Part shown: in pieces, positions 9,256 through 16,186 of the stretch | How positions within the stretch are numbered: the first letter of the stretch is position 1 | Layout of the letters: the number at the start of each line of letters is the position of its first letter | Source: Paenibacillus xylanilyticus | GTDB taxonomy: Bacteria; Bacillota; Bacilli; Paenibacillales; Paenibacillaceae | Length of the DNA: 64,000 nt | NCBI RefSeq assembly: GCF_009664365.1 | Contig: NZ_CP044310.1 | Coordinates: 5,081,001-5,145,000 of the forward strand | Reading direction: 5' to 3' | Made by a program: the position numbers and the translations under genes | The notes under the pieces: generated by a model | Databases searched by the model: none | Seen by the model: only the letters and a program-made list of their open reading frames with translations | What the model was told of the DNA's origin: nothing

Positions 9256-9294
9256 AAACAAAAAAGCGCCCCCTTCACTAAGGAAGGAGACGCA
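9256..9294 (-). terminator. Intrinsic terminator after the zinc-ribbon gene
   Basis: On the minus strand an imperfect GC-rich hairpin (GCGTCTCCTTC / GAAGGGGGCGC) is followed by TTTTTTG. It ends transcription of the small zinc-ribbon gene before the AI-2E permease. The 9300-9440 remainder holds only short imperfect hairpins. Confidence 0.7.
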
Positions 9295-9440
9295 TGTTAA
9301 GGCCTGCCCCGGCATACATTAATGCAGGCTGGACAGACTGCTATGTAACTGTCATCTATACACATCTGTCGTCGCTTTGCGACATGGTCCGTGACGTTCG
9401 TTGTCACAAAACCGCATATAGAGGAAGTTTCACTCGCGAG

Positions 9441-9650
9441 TTAAGAAGATGCGTGCAAGTGCGGGAAGTCCTGTGGCAGCTCTTCCCCGAAGAACAGATC
9501 GTCAAGCGAGCTGAGCGTTCCATCTTCTTCAACTTGATATACAGACATTTTCTCACCGTTTACGTTCAGTTCAATAAAGCAACCCCAGCAATAGAACTGG
9601 TGGGAACCAATTTTCCCGATATCTTTGGAACTACAATTTGGACATTTCAT
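9441..9650 (-). CDS. Small zinc-ribbon-like protein, unknown function
   Basis: This is a 69-residue protein with two Cys pairs, MKCPNCSSKD and YCWGCFIEL, about 17 residues apart, which form a likely zinc ribbon. The rest is acidic with no recognised domain. The ATG at 9650 is favoured over the ATG at 9656 because GGTGA sits at a usable distance. It follows the PRC-barrel gene by ten bases and is followed by a terminator, so it is the last gene of that unit. I do not recognise a specific family; a nucleic-acid or protein contact by the ribbon is only a guess. Confidence 0.75.
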   Translation of the reverse strand: MKCPNCSSKDIGKIGSHQFYCWGCFIELNVNGEKMSVYQVEEDGTLSSLDDLFFGEELPQDFPHLHASS

Positions 9651-9660
9651 ATACATTCAC

Positions 9661-10182
9661 CTATCCATTAACAGAATGAATGGCATTTTCCAAGCGCTGC
9701 TCACTCAGTGGAGGCACCATAATGGCACTTTCACCGATAGACATATCGCTTGTACATGGCAGCCATTTACGGCCCTCGATCAGATCGGACACAAAACCGT
9801 CCGTAATTTCAATCCCTATTATTGTATTTCCCAACTCTTGGTCAAAATAAACATCGGAGACTCGTCCAAGCAGCAAACCTTCCTCGGTCAGTACGGACAT
9901 TTCTTTCAATTTAGATTGGCCAAGAAGATACGTGTGTTTTATGTCGTCGGCTCCCGTCTTGCGGACAGCCTGTTGATTACGGATCATGACGGCATCTTCG
10001 CCGTAGGCAACAATGTCTTGCCACTGCACGATTTTGACATGATTGGTAAACAGGCCTTTGTTCTCAAGTTCAATGCCTTCAATTTTCCAATCGTCACTAA
10101 CAATGAAATCCTGGATCTTCCCGACCTGTTTCCCGTCCTCGACATCAAAAACGGCTAGTCCGATCATTTCCTGAAGCTTCAT
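9661..10182 (-). CDS. PRC-barrel domain protein (YrrD-like)
   Basis: This 173-residue protein has two PRC-barrel-like repeats. One is at the N-terminus (LAVFDVEDGKQVGKIQDFIVSD) and one in the second half (VLTEEGLLLGRVSDVYFDQEL, then IEITDGFVSDLIEG). It corresponds in position and content to B. subtilis yrrD, upstream of the iscS/mnmA region. PRC barrels occur in ribosome maturation factors and photosynthetic reaction centre subunits; the role here is unknown. The ATG at 10182 follows GAGGAGG. It lies 165 bases after iscS and just before the zinc-ribbon gene. Confidence 0.85.
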   Translation of the reverse strand: MKLQEMIGLAVFDVEDGKQVGKIQDFIVSDDWKIEGIELENKGLFTNHVKIVQWQDIVAYGEDAVMIRNQQAVRKTGADDIKHTYLLGQSKLKEMSVLTEEGLLLGRVSDVYFDQELGNTIIGIEITDGFVSDLIEGRKWLPCTSDMSIGESAIMVPPLSEQRLENAIHSVNG

Positions 10183-10347
10183 CGCAGGGTCCTCCTCATC
10201 TTCTTATCATTAAATAGGCGCGGCGCTATTGCTAGGTATGCCCAAAGTTGATGAGTGGCAATCAGACGCCGATCATCAAAACCGCTTCTATCTAACCGAT
10301 GAAATGGAACTTCTTCCCTCCTTTTGTTCCATGTGCAAAAGAGCCCC

Positions 10348-11499
10348 TTAGGGTCTATTACGCAATCGTTCAAGAATGGTTCCAATTTTTTCGGCAGTTT
10401 TCATGATTTCTTCCGTAGTATTACCCAATCCCCAGCTAAAACGAATCGCTGAATGCAAAAATGCCTCCGGCAGCATCATTGCTTTGAGTACATGAGATAC
10501 TTCGAGAGAGCCTGAAGTACATGCAGAACCGCTCGCAACCGCGATGCCTTCCATATCCAGGTTCATTAACATGGTTTCCGTAGATACCTCAGGAAAACTG
10601 ATATTCAGAATATTGGGAAGCGTATACTCGGGATGACCGTTCACATGAAAATGGTCTTTGCCCACATGGATTTCCAGCTGTTTTAACAAAAGCTTCCGTA
10701 ATTCCAGATCATGCTGGCGATGCGTCTCTGCTTGGGCTGTCGCAATTTTGAGTGCCTCTGCAAATCCGGCAATTCCTGCGATATTCTCCGTACCTGCTCG
10801 GCGCTGACGCTCTTGCAGTCCTCCATGGGATTTGGCTTCCAGTACAATGCCACGACGCACATAAAGTGCCCCTACACCTTGGGGCCCATTAATTTTATGC
10901 GCAGAGAAACTGATCAAGTCAACCGGTAGATCTTTACAAGAGATGTTTTGGGTGCCCAGAGCCTGGACTGCGTCGGTATGAAATAAAATCTGATGCTTCC
11001 GTGCCAGCTCCCCTATTTCGCGAATGGGCTGAATCGTTCCTACCTCGTTATTGGCAAACATCATCGTAATCAGTACCGTATCCGGACGAATAGCCTCCTG
11101 CAGCTCATCCACACTTATTCTTCCATGCTCGTCTACAGGCAGATAGGTAACTTCATAACCTTGACGTTCAAGCTCCTGGCAGCTGTGAAGAACTGCATGA
11201 TGTTCAATCACCGTTGTAATCACGTGTTTCCCCTGCTCTTTTCGTGCAGAAACCGCACCAAAGATCGCCAGATTATCACTTTCCGTGCCACCACTCGTGA
11301 ATACGAGTTCATCCGGGAAACAGTCCAAGGAAGCCGCAATACTGTCCCTTGCTCCGCTAACCGTCCGTTTCGCATCCCGTCCAAAAGAGTGTATGCTCGA
11401 AGCATTGCCGTATTGACCTGTCATGACTTTCATCATCGCTTCCGCTACCTGTGGATGCATGGGCGTGGATGCAGCGTGGTCCAAATAAATTCTATCCAT
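10348..11499 (-). CDS. iscS: Cysteine desulfurase, IscS/NifS family
   Basis: This PLP-dependent desulfurase supplies sulfane sulfur, in Bacilli chiefly to MnmA for tRNA 2-thiolation. The 383-residue protein shows YLDHAASTP at the N-terminus, the PLP lysine in ISFSAHKINGPQGVG, and the active-site cysteine in SGSACTSGSLEVSHVL. The ATG at 11499 is correct; an in-frame GTG at 11508 is part of the GGGGTGA ribosome binding site. In B. subtilis iscS (yrvO) is in an operon with cymR upstream and mnmA downstream. Here a prophage remnant separates it from cymR, and mnmA is beyond that, on the other strand. Confidence 0.95.
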   Translation of the reverse strand: MDRIYLDHAASTPMHPQVAEAMMKVMTGQYGNASSIHSFGRDAKRTVSGARDSIAASLDCFPDELVFTSGGTESDNLAIFGAVSARKEQGKHVITTVIEHHAVLHSCQELERQGYEVTYLPVDEHGRISVDELQEAIRPDTVLITMMFANNEVGTIQPIREIGELARKHQILFHTDAVQALGTQNISCKDLPVDLISFSAHKINGPQGVGALYVRRGIVLEAKSHGGLQERQRRAGTENIAGIAGFAEALKIATAQAETHRQHDLELRKLLLKQLEIHVGKDHFHVNGHPEYTLPNILNISFPEVSTETMLMNLDMEGIAVASGSACTSGSLEVSHVLKAMMLPEAFLHSAIRFSWGLGNTTEEIMKTAEKIGTILERLRNRP

Positions 11500-11565
11500 T
11501 GAATTCACCCCGTTATATGTTGAAATTTCATTTGATTTATGGGTATAAAATGTTGCTTTGCATGG

Positions 11566-11592
11566 CTAAAGCCCCCATAATGGGGGCTTTAG
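11566..11592. terminator. Perfect GC-rich hairpin between iscS and the element
   Basis: CTAAAGCCCCCA / TGGGGGCTTTAG forms a perfect 12-bp stem with a three-base loop. It lies on the chromosomal side of the left attachment repeat. It is probably the original terminator between cymR and iscS, readable in either direction, although there is no long T-run. Confidence 0.55.
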
Positions 11593-11624
11593 TGTATGGC
11601 TGAATGTTCCATAATCAACCTTGA

Positions 11625-11639
11625 TTAGGTGTAGAACAT
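11625..11639. repeat. Left attachment-site core of the integrated element (putative attL)
   Basis: The 15-mer TTAGGTGTAGAACAT matches the 3' end of cymR (TTAGATGTAGAACAT at 18633-18647) at 14 of 15 positions. It lies between iscS and the first element gene. This is what integration into the last codons of cymR would leave, with the displaced original 3' end on the iscS side. No integration has been shown; the match is short. Confidence 0.65.
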
Positions 11640-11758
11640 CTATTTTTCATCATCTACAAGGTTCTAGTCTAAACTATATAAAGACATACAGCAAGCGGGT
11701 TTTCGGTTTTTTAATCTAGCGGAACCTACAAGAAAAATTACTAATCTACAATCAAATG

Positions 11759-11778
11759 CGTGGGTAGAATGTGGGTAA
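11759..11778 (+). repeat. Left paired GTGGGTA repeats (putative integrase arm sites)
   Basis: Two direct copies of GTGGGTA with starts 11 bases apart (GTGGGTA, four bases, GTGGGTAA). The same arrangement and orientation occur at the other end of the element right after the integrase gene. Such paired heptamers one helical turn apart resemble arm-type binding sites of tyrosine integrases. Confidence 0.55.
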
Positions 11779-11898
11779 AATTCTGATCAATGAAATAAGT
11801 TCATTTACAGCATCTCCACGTTGCAGCTATAAGATGAAAAAAAAGATTGATCAAAATTTAATTGTATGATCACACTAAATGTTGAGGCTAATCAAAAA

Positions 11899-11931
11899 AA
11901 TATCCGCCAAATTCGCTTTGGTGGATATTTA
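11899..11931 (-). terminator. Intrinsic terminator of the GNAT gene
   Basis: On the minus strand the stem AATATCC.CCAAA / TTTGG.GGATATT is followed by TTTTTTT. It ends the 60-aa/GNAT unit. Confidence 0.75.
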
Positions 11932-11953
11932 ATCGTTATAAACAAATGCTATG

Positions 11954-12601
11954 CTATAATATATCCTTCAATTGTTTTACCATCATGCAGTAGCCATTTT
12001 CTGATTCGAACCCATCTAGTTGACTGAAACCATTAGACTTATAAAAGTCAATGATTTTGGCAACGTTTTCGCATTCAAGATACAAAACCCGTCCCCCTAC
12101 TATCTGATGGGCTTCAGCTATCTTCTTATAGGCAATTTGAAGAAGATCGTTACCATTACAACAATTAGCTAAACGCGCTTCTTCACTAAAATTTTTACCT
12201 AATTGGCCCAACAAATACCCTTTGATGATGTAAGAACTTTGTTCAGATTTATAGCCTAGCCCCATTAAGCGTTTTTTCACGCTATTAGATAGCCTCCTAA
12301 ACTGTTTGTTTGGAAGAGTAAGAGGTTTATTGGAAATAGAAAAATAACCAACCAACACTGGCTTTGATCTGTAAGTTGACATCACCAAATAGGTCCTTGC
12401 CAAATCCATCTTCTCAAATTGAATGGATTTTTCATGCAAAAAGTATTGGACATCATCTGCCCCAGCACTATCTTGCGAATCTAAAGTTTTGAAAGATAAA
12501 AGTAGTTCTTTAATGCTAGCTTCAGAAAGAGGTGACTTATTATCTTCCTCTGTTGGAATTGATCTGAGCATGTCGTAGAGGGAGATAACATTTAAAGCCA
12601 T
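11954..12601 (-). CDS. GNAT family N-acetyltransferase, element cargo
   Basis: This 215-residue protein has a GNAT fold in its second half. The strand LVGYFSISNK, a coenzyme A pyrophosphate-type loop around LLGQLGKN, and the late motif ECENVAKIIDFYKSNGF are all typical. The first 70 residues are an extra N-terminal helical region. The ATG overlaps the stop codon of the upstream 60-aa gene by one base (TAATG), so the two are translationally coupled. That arrangement resembles toxin-antitoxin pairs with GNAT toxins, but the upstream protein is not a recognised antitoxin family and the acetyl acceptor is unknown. It could equally be a metabolic acetyltransferase. Confidence 0.85.
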   Translation of the reverse strand: MALNVISLYDMLRSIPTEEDNKSPLSEASIKELLLSFKTLDSQDSAGADDVQYFLHEKSIQFEKMDLARTYLVMSTYRSKPVLVGYFSISNKPLTLPNKQFRRLSNSVKKRLMGLGYKSEQSSYIIKGYLLGQLGKNFSEEARLANCCNGNDLLQIAYKKIAEAHQIVGGRVLYLECENVAKIIDFYKSNGFSQLDGFESENGYCMMVKQLKDIL

Positions 12602-12783
12602 TAATTCTTATTATCCCCTAAAAAGCTTTGCATAATATTTTCAATACTTTCCGTTCGAGCGACAAAATTGACCTTCTGCTGAATCTCATAATCCACTCTT
12701 CTGGACTTTTCAATTGCATCGGCAAGTTTCGAACTGGCTCTTTGATTAAATTTAAATTCTGAAGTGAAACTCTTGGTAGCCAT
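12601..12783 (-). CDS. Small basic protein coupled to the GNAT gene
   Basis: This 60-residue protein begins MATKSFTSEFKFNQRASSKL and has a helix-forming middle (ADAIEKSRRVDYEIQQKV). It is lysine/arginine and serine rich, without transmembrane segments. The ATG at 12783 follows GGAAAGGTGG at eight bases; the earlier in-frame starts have none. Its stop codon overlaps the start of the GNAT gene. The size, position and coupling are those of an antitoxin or regulatory partner, which is inference only. Confidence 0.7.
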   Translation of the reverse strand: MATKSFTSEFKFNQRASSKLADAIEKSRRVDYEIQQKVNFVARTESIENIMQSFLGDNKN

Positions 12784-13253
12784 TTGGGTTGCCACCTTTC
12801 CGTTATAAGATCCGATCAATACCAACAAACATATATTACCCTAAAACAGACGTTAAGCAAAGACTTTTCAAGGAAATGTCATCTTCTAGTAATTATATTC
12901 ACCGTCACAAGAAAAGTTCCTTTATTTTAGAGCAACTTAGTTAAGAGTAATTATGCCCAGCTTTATAATTATTATTAAAGCTAAATTTATGATCTAAATC
13001 TTACTATTCATTAATAATTATTCGTAAACACATTACCCCCTTATTTAATTTGTTCGCTCTGCCCGGTACATATAACTTTGTTTATCAGTGTTTTATTAAT
13101 TTTTGTTAATATTTTCAACCCCTTCCACTCAAATATAATCAATACTAACATCAGCTGCGTAAAAGCGTTGTAGGAAAAACGGATGATTTAAGCATTTTTT
13201 TGAGCTGTTTTTTATATAAGAAAAATCCGCCAGGTTATCCCTGACGGACTTAA
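12784..13253. other. AT-rich stretch without a recognised gene
   Basis: This 470-base stretch is clearly AT-richer than the flanking chromosome, with several TAATTATTA-type runs. It carries the likely promoter of the 60-aa/GNAT unit near 12840-12870 and the terminator of the HTH gene near 13217-13250. No open frame with a ribosome binding site was found on either strand. Confidence 0.55.
13217..13250 (-). terminator. Intrinsic terminator of the small HTH gene
   Basis: On the minus strand the stem TCCGTCAGG / CCTGGCGGA is followed by TTTTTC, directly after the HTH gene stop codon. Confidence 0.75.
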
Positions 13254-13481
13254 TCATTCATAAGGTCTGTACTTTTCACGTAAGGACTCAGCCTCTCTTT
13301 TACGTTCTAATACGTCTGATTTGAGAAAGAGACGAACTGACCCGGATTCCTTAACCGGCTTCAATTTATCGCGTTTCACCAGCGAGAGCAAATTTTGTTT
13401 AGACACATCAAGCAGATCCGCTGCCTCAGCAGATGTCACCACGTTTTCTTGAATGATACGGATCAGTTCATCCCGTTCCAT
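13254..13481 (-). CDS. Small helix-turn-helix DNA-binding protein (excisionase-like)
   Basis: This 75-residue protein has a MerR/excisionase-type winged helix. VTSAEAADLLDVSKQNLLSLVKRDKL forms the helix-turn-helix, and VRLFLKSDVLERKRE is the wing and following helix. The ATG at 13481 follows GGTGA; the TTG at 13484 is the alternative. It lies five bases after the stop of the 32-aa membrane peptide, so the two look like one transcript. It could be a recombination directionality factor of the element or a regulator of the neighbouring small genes; nothing distinguishes these. Confidence 0.75.
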   Translation of the reverse strand: MERDELIRIIQENVVTSAEAADLLDVSKQNLLSLVKRDKLKPVKESGSVRLFLKSDVLERKREAESLREKYRPYE

Positions 13482-13485
13482 CAAA

Positions 13486-13584
13486 TCACCATCCCATTAA
13501 GATCAATACAATCGTAACGATACTGAGACCCATAGAAAGCAAGCTGAGGATCAAAGTCACTTTAGTTATTTTTGTCATACTCAT
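13486..13584 (-). CDS. 32-aa hydrophobic single-membrane-segment peptide
   Basis: This short frame starts at the ATG at 13584, preceded by AAGGGAG about 11 bases upstream. It encodes MSMTKITKVTLI followed by a hydrophobic stretch to the TGA at 13486-13488. Nearly the whole peptide after residue 8 could cross a membrane, with two lysines at the N-terminus. It directly precedes the small HTH gene and overlaps its ribosome binding site. Size and composition resemble type I toxin or holin-like peptides. The chance of a spurious frame is real at this length. Confidence 0.5.
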   Translation of the reverse strand: MSMTKITKVTLILSLLSMGLSIVTIVLILMGW

Positions 13585-13612
13585 GATTATACATGCTCCC
13601 TTCTTACCATGC

Positions 13613-13642
13613 TATAATAAGGGAGAGAAAGAGAAGGAACTC
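13613..13642 (+). promoter_or_regulatory. Candidate promoter and 5' end of an antisense RNA
   Basis: A TATAAT hexamer at 13613-13618 on the plus strand lies in the 3' region of the 39-aa peptide gene and points against it. No good -35 hexamer is visible. If active it would give an RNA antisense to the peptide mRNA. The sequence just after it (AGAGAAAGAGAAGGAACTC) nearly repeats the start region of the peptide mRNA. Confidence 0.35.
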
Positions 13643-13643
13643 A

Positions 13644-13673
13644 CACGGTCGGCCATTGGATTAACCGACCGTG
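13644..13673. terminator. Nine-bp perfect hairpin in the 3' region of the peptide gene
   Basis: CACGGTCGG / CCGACCGTG forms a perfect stem with a 12-base loop. It lies between the peptide stop codon and the complementary segment. It could stabilise or end transcripts from either side, although neither side has a clean T-run. Confidence 0.5.
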
Positions 13674-13690
13674 CATGCCTCAGCTCCTGC

Positions 13691-13810
13691 TTACCTACGC
13701 TGGATGATGATGAGGTTGACTACTGCAGTGATCAAGCTGACGATTGCCGTCAGAAGCGTAACCAGCTTGTCCACCGGGAGTTCCTTTTTCTTTCTCTTTT
13801 TTCTCTTCAT
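13691..13810 (-). CDS. 39-aa cationic membrane peptide, type I toxin-like
   Basis: The ATG at 13810 has a strong ribosome binding site (GAGGTGA, four bases) and a near-consensus promoter upstream. The peptide starts with a run of ten mostly Lys/Arg residues (MKRKKRKKKE), then LPVDKLVTLLTAIVSL and a hydrophobic membrane segment ending NLIIIQRR. This layout (basic head, one membrane helix, basic tail) is that of small membrane toxins of type I systems. The 3' region holds a hairpin and a sequence complementary to the start region. I do not recognise a named family. Confidence 0.65.
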   Translation of the reverse strand: MKRKKRKKKELPVDKLVTLLTAIVSLITAVVNLIIIQRR

Positions 13811-13829
13811 GTGCTCACCTCATATTAAT

Positions 13830-13858
13830 AATATACCACACCTGTTTACCTAGGTCAA
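13830..13858 (-). promoter_or_regulatory. SigA-type promoter of the 39-aa peptide gene
   Basis: On the minus strand TTGACC (13858-13853) and TATATT (13835-13830) are separated by exactly 17 bases. The predicted transcript would start only about a dozen bases before the peptide ATG, immediately in front of the ribosome binding site. Confidence 0.65.
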
Positions 13859-13921
13859 TAGGTTTTATTGTAGATACCCTTTTTCGCATAAAAAGCCGCC
13901 GTGAAAACTAAATGAGCGCAA

Positions 13922-13958
13922 CGAAAAAAGCCCACCGGTTTATACTGGTGGGCTTTTG
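13922..13958. terminator. Bidirectional intrinsic terminator
   Basis: AAAAAAGCCCACC...GGTGGGCTTTT forms a strong stem with T-runs on both strands. It ends the serine protease/64-aa transcript on the minus strand. Confidence 0.8.
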
Positions 13959-13975
13959 GATTCAAGAACAGCAGA

Positions 13976-14170
13976 TCACTTAACTGAGTAAGCTGATGTT
14001 CTTTCGAACACAGGCAAGATTTTATTGCCGCTAATCTGCAATGAATCTCTGTAAATGTTAGAATAGGCATCTAGTCTAATTGAAGATTCATAATTAATTG
14101 AACCAATGGAAGATGATGCGTAAGTATTGAACACAATGTTAGTAGCTGTTTGGGATTGGATTAGGGACAT
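13976..14170 (-). CDS. 64-aa protein overlapping the serine protease gene, unknown
   Basis: The ATG at 14170 follows GGAGG at seven bases and lies inside the last codons of the protease gene, in another frame, with an overlap of about 32 bases. The product is rich in Ser, Asn, Ile and Tyr (for example NIVFNTYASSSIGSINYESS) and has no membrane segment. It ends just before the shared terminator, so it is co-transcribed with the protease. A partner, inhibitor or substrate of the protease is possible; I do not recognise the family. Confidence 0.6.
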   Translation of the reverse strand: MSLIQSQTATNIVFNTYASSSIGSINYESSIRLDAYSNIYRDSLQISGNKILPVFERTSAYSVK

Positions 14171-15164
14171 GCTGATACCTCCACCCTTCATAGTTTCTTA
14201 AATCTTGGATTCCAAATTGTTGACCTTGTGGGGTATTCATCTGCACTCTTCTTAATTCACCTTCACTCGCAAAGTAGTGAGATCCCCCACTCAAACTCTC
14301 AATAAGTACTCGCTTAACGCCATAAGGTGCATTCCCGTTGCCGCCTAGCATCTGCTCTTGATTGTACGGAACTGATAACTCTAGTTCTTCTGAGATGTCA
14401 GTGTAAATCCGCTTGATACAATCGTATTCCTCAGGTGAAGGAGATATGACGTTTAGCCCTAATTCCTCTTTAGCTTCTCTTCGGTAGATAGTATAGTCAT
14501 GACTACCTGATTCGCTAACCAAGAAAGAAACGATCTCATCCAAGTTCACAGGGTCAATATCTTGGTGTACCAACAATTTTTTTGCAAGCATTTGGATCTG
14601 CTCTTTCGCCCTGTAAACCTCTCCTAACACAAGCGGATGAACAACGTCTGCTAGTTTATTTAACACTAGGGACAAGCTTGAATCATCCTTAATACTTAAC
14701 TCACTTTTTGCAAGTTCAAAGAAGCCTTTAATTGCTTCTACACTTACAGCATACTTCGCAGATGGATTCCCACCTGGAATTTGTGGGTTAAGCGGCGTGT
14801 TAATGCTTGGATCAATCGGACCTAGCGTTGCCTGTTTCGTCATCATTATAGAGTTGGCACCTAAACACATTAAAGTGCCAGCACTATGTGACTTTGAAGG
14901 AACGATTATATTGAAGTTATCGGTAAATTGCCTAATTAAGTTTACAATACTCCAAGCAGCTAGTGTACTTCCCCCTCTCGTGTAAAGGAACAAAGTTATT
15001 TTCTCGGTTTGATCCATATTATCGAGATGGTGCAAAAAGTAATCTAAGCAGTCTGAGCCAATCTGTGTTTCCCAACCAGGACGGTCTCCAGTTACATAGA
15101 CCAACAGTTTAGAACCAAGCATGGATTCCAACTGTTCATAGAGGTCTCTTCTGTCTACATACAT
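14139..15164 (-). CDS. SDH-family Clp-fold serine proteinase, element cargo
   Basis: This 341-residue protein has the ClpP/crotonase-like fold of the SDH_sah (serine dehydrogenase proteinase) family, related to SppA. The core runs LYTRGGSTLAAWSIVNLIR, then the catalytic-serine segment SHSAGTLMCLGANSIMM, then ATLGPIDPSINTP. These are the family landmarks, followed by a helical domain to about residue 250 and a C-terminal tail unlike the family core. The ATG at 15164 follows AAGGAG. It has no signal peptide, so it acts in the cytoplasm unless recruited. It forms a two-gene unit with the overlapping 64-aa gene. Members of this family are found scattered in mobile elements, where their targets are not known to me. 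Confidence 0.82.
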   Translation of the reverse strand: MYVDRRDLYEQLESMLGSKLLVYVTGDRPGWETQIGSDCLDYFLHHLDNMDQTEKITLFLYTRGGSTLAAWSIVNLIRQFTDNFNIIVPSKSHSAGTLMCLGANSIMMTKQATLGPIDPSINTPLNPQIPGGNPSAKYAVSVEAIKGFFELAKSELSIKDDSSLSLVLNKLADVVHPLVLGEVYRAKEQIQMLAKKLLVHQDIDPVNLDEIVSFLVSESGSHDYTIYRREAKEELGLNVISPSPEEYDCIKRIYTDISEELELSVPYNQEQMLGGNGNAPYGVKRVLIESLSGGSHYFASEGELRRVQMNTPQGQQFGIQDLRNYEGWRYQHVPNPIPNSY

Positions 15165-15406
15165 TATTACTGTGCTCCTTAAAAATGTAATACTACCTGT
15201 TTCTATAGTAAGGTAATATTTTCCTACTGACAAATAAAAAATTTCTTTGTTTCCTCCCTGTTTTGTTGATCACCTCTTTCACATTACAGCTACTCCCCTC
15301 TTGAGAAAGGAGCTATAAGCGGAAGTATACTTAAATAATAAGCAAAATTAATCTGAGCGCTGAGGAATAACGTACGGTTTCCGGATGTTTTTTTGCTATC
15401 TATAAA

Positions 15407-15448
15407 AAAAAGGGCTCTACTAGCGATATGCCAGTACAGCCCCTTTCA
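15407..15448 (-). terminator. Intrinsic terminator after the M23 gene
   Basis: On the minus strand GGGCT.TACT / AGTA.AGCCC is followed by eight T. It lies just past the second stop codon of the peptidase frame at 15455, which suggests that the gene originally extended to that stop. Confidence 0.75.
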
Positions 15449-15505
15449 ATATGTTTATCTTTCGGCTTCAATCTTTTGAAGTCGACCGTCTAAGTCTTTC
15501 ACATC

Positions 15506-16156
15506 TCAGTCTACACCAGCAATGAGCGCCAAGAAATTTCGTCTCAGCCGATTAATTACGATAGCTGCCTCTTCCCTTGTGATCGGCGCGCCAGGGCGAG
15601 TTCCATCGAAATAGCCGTTAACCTGTGCTTCCTTCCAAGATGATTCGGCCCAAGTGCTTACAATGTTAATATCCCTCGTTGTCACTGGCTTGTCCTCCTT
15701 ATCAGGCTTCAGCCCGTAGTAGTTGACTAAATACTGGGTTGGCTCGACAACTCCCGCCTCCGTGGCCGTGTAGCCATACTGAGGAGCGCATGCTTTACGC
15801 ACCTCATAATGCAGATGTGCCCCACTGCTAATGCCTGTGTTGCCTTGCTTACCGATCAGCTGACCACGCTTTACTTGTTGGCCAACGTTTACTCCTGCAG
15901 CAGATAGATGCGCATAGACGTGCAGATATCCCTTGTCATCTTTGATGGCCACAACAATTCCATAATTTCCGAAGCCGGATCCGGATACACCCATTTTGGC
16001 GTGCATGACCTCGCCGGCTACGAAAGCATAGATTGGTCCGTCTGCAGGCGAAATAACCAGGTCAATGCCCCAGTGGAATTTCTTCAGTCCTGAGACCGGA
16101 TGGATCCGCATGTCGAATGGGCTCGTGATCCGGTACCCCTCAAATGGATTACTCAC
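15506..16156 (-). CDS. M23 peptidoglycan endopeptidase, prophage lysin remnant
   Basis: This 216-residue LytM-type zinc peptidase carries the HWGID and HLHYE motifs and the usual GNYGIVVAI and GKQGNTGISSG segments. It continues into a C-terminal SLH-like wall-binding unit (STWAESSWKEAQVNGYFDGTRP). The start used here is a GTG at 16156 after GAAGGAG, but the frame is open further upstream through LQKRYGKEQD, which looks like native N-terminal sequence. The frame is also interrupted by TGA at 15508-15506 and then reads DVKDLDGRLQKIEAER to TAA at 15455. This looks like a lysin damaged at both ends. Confidence 0.75.
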   Translation of the reverse strand: MSNPFEGYRITSPFDMRIHPVSGLKKFHWGIDLVISPADGPIYAFVAGEVMHAKMGVSGSGFGNYGIVVAIKDDKGYLHVYAHLSAAGVNVGQQVKRGQLIGKQGNTGISSGAHLHYEVRKACAPQYGYTATEAGVVEPTQYLVNYYGLKPDKEDKPVTTRDINIVSTWAESSWKEAQVNGYFDGTRPGAPITREEAAIVINRLRRNFLALIAGVD

Positions 16157-16186
16157 GTCTTGCTCCTTCCCATATCGCTTCTGCAG

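Larger units (their letters stand above)
11640..11953. other. Left end of the element, no gene seen
   Basis: This stretch holds the GTGGGTA pair and the terminator of the GNAT gene (11899-11931). The rest is AT-rich with no open frame that has a ribosome binding site. Confidence 0.6.

Noticed and set aside
12841..13200. AT-rich inverted TAATTATTA-type repeats, possibly an origin or CRISPR-like repeats
   Set aside because: The repeats are not regularly spaced, differ in sequence and fit simple AT richness; no spacer-repeat structure is present.
13583..13853. Plus-strand frames across the small peptide locus
   Set aside because: They are antisense to the 39-aa peptide, lack ribosome binding sites and cross the hairpin.
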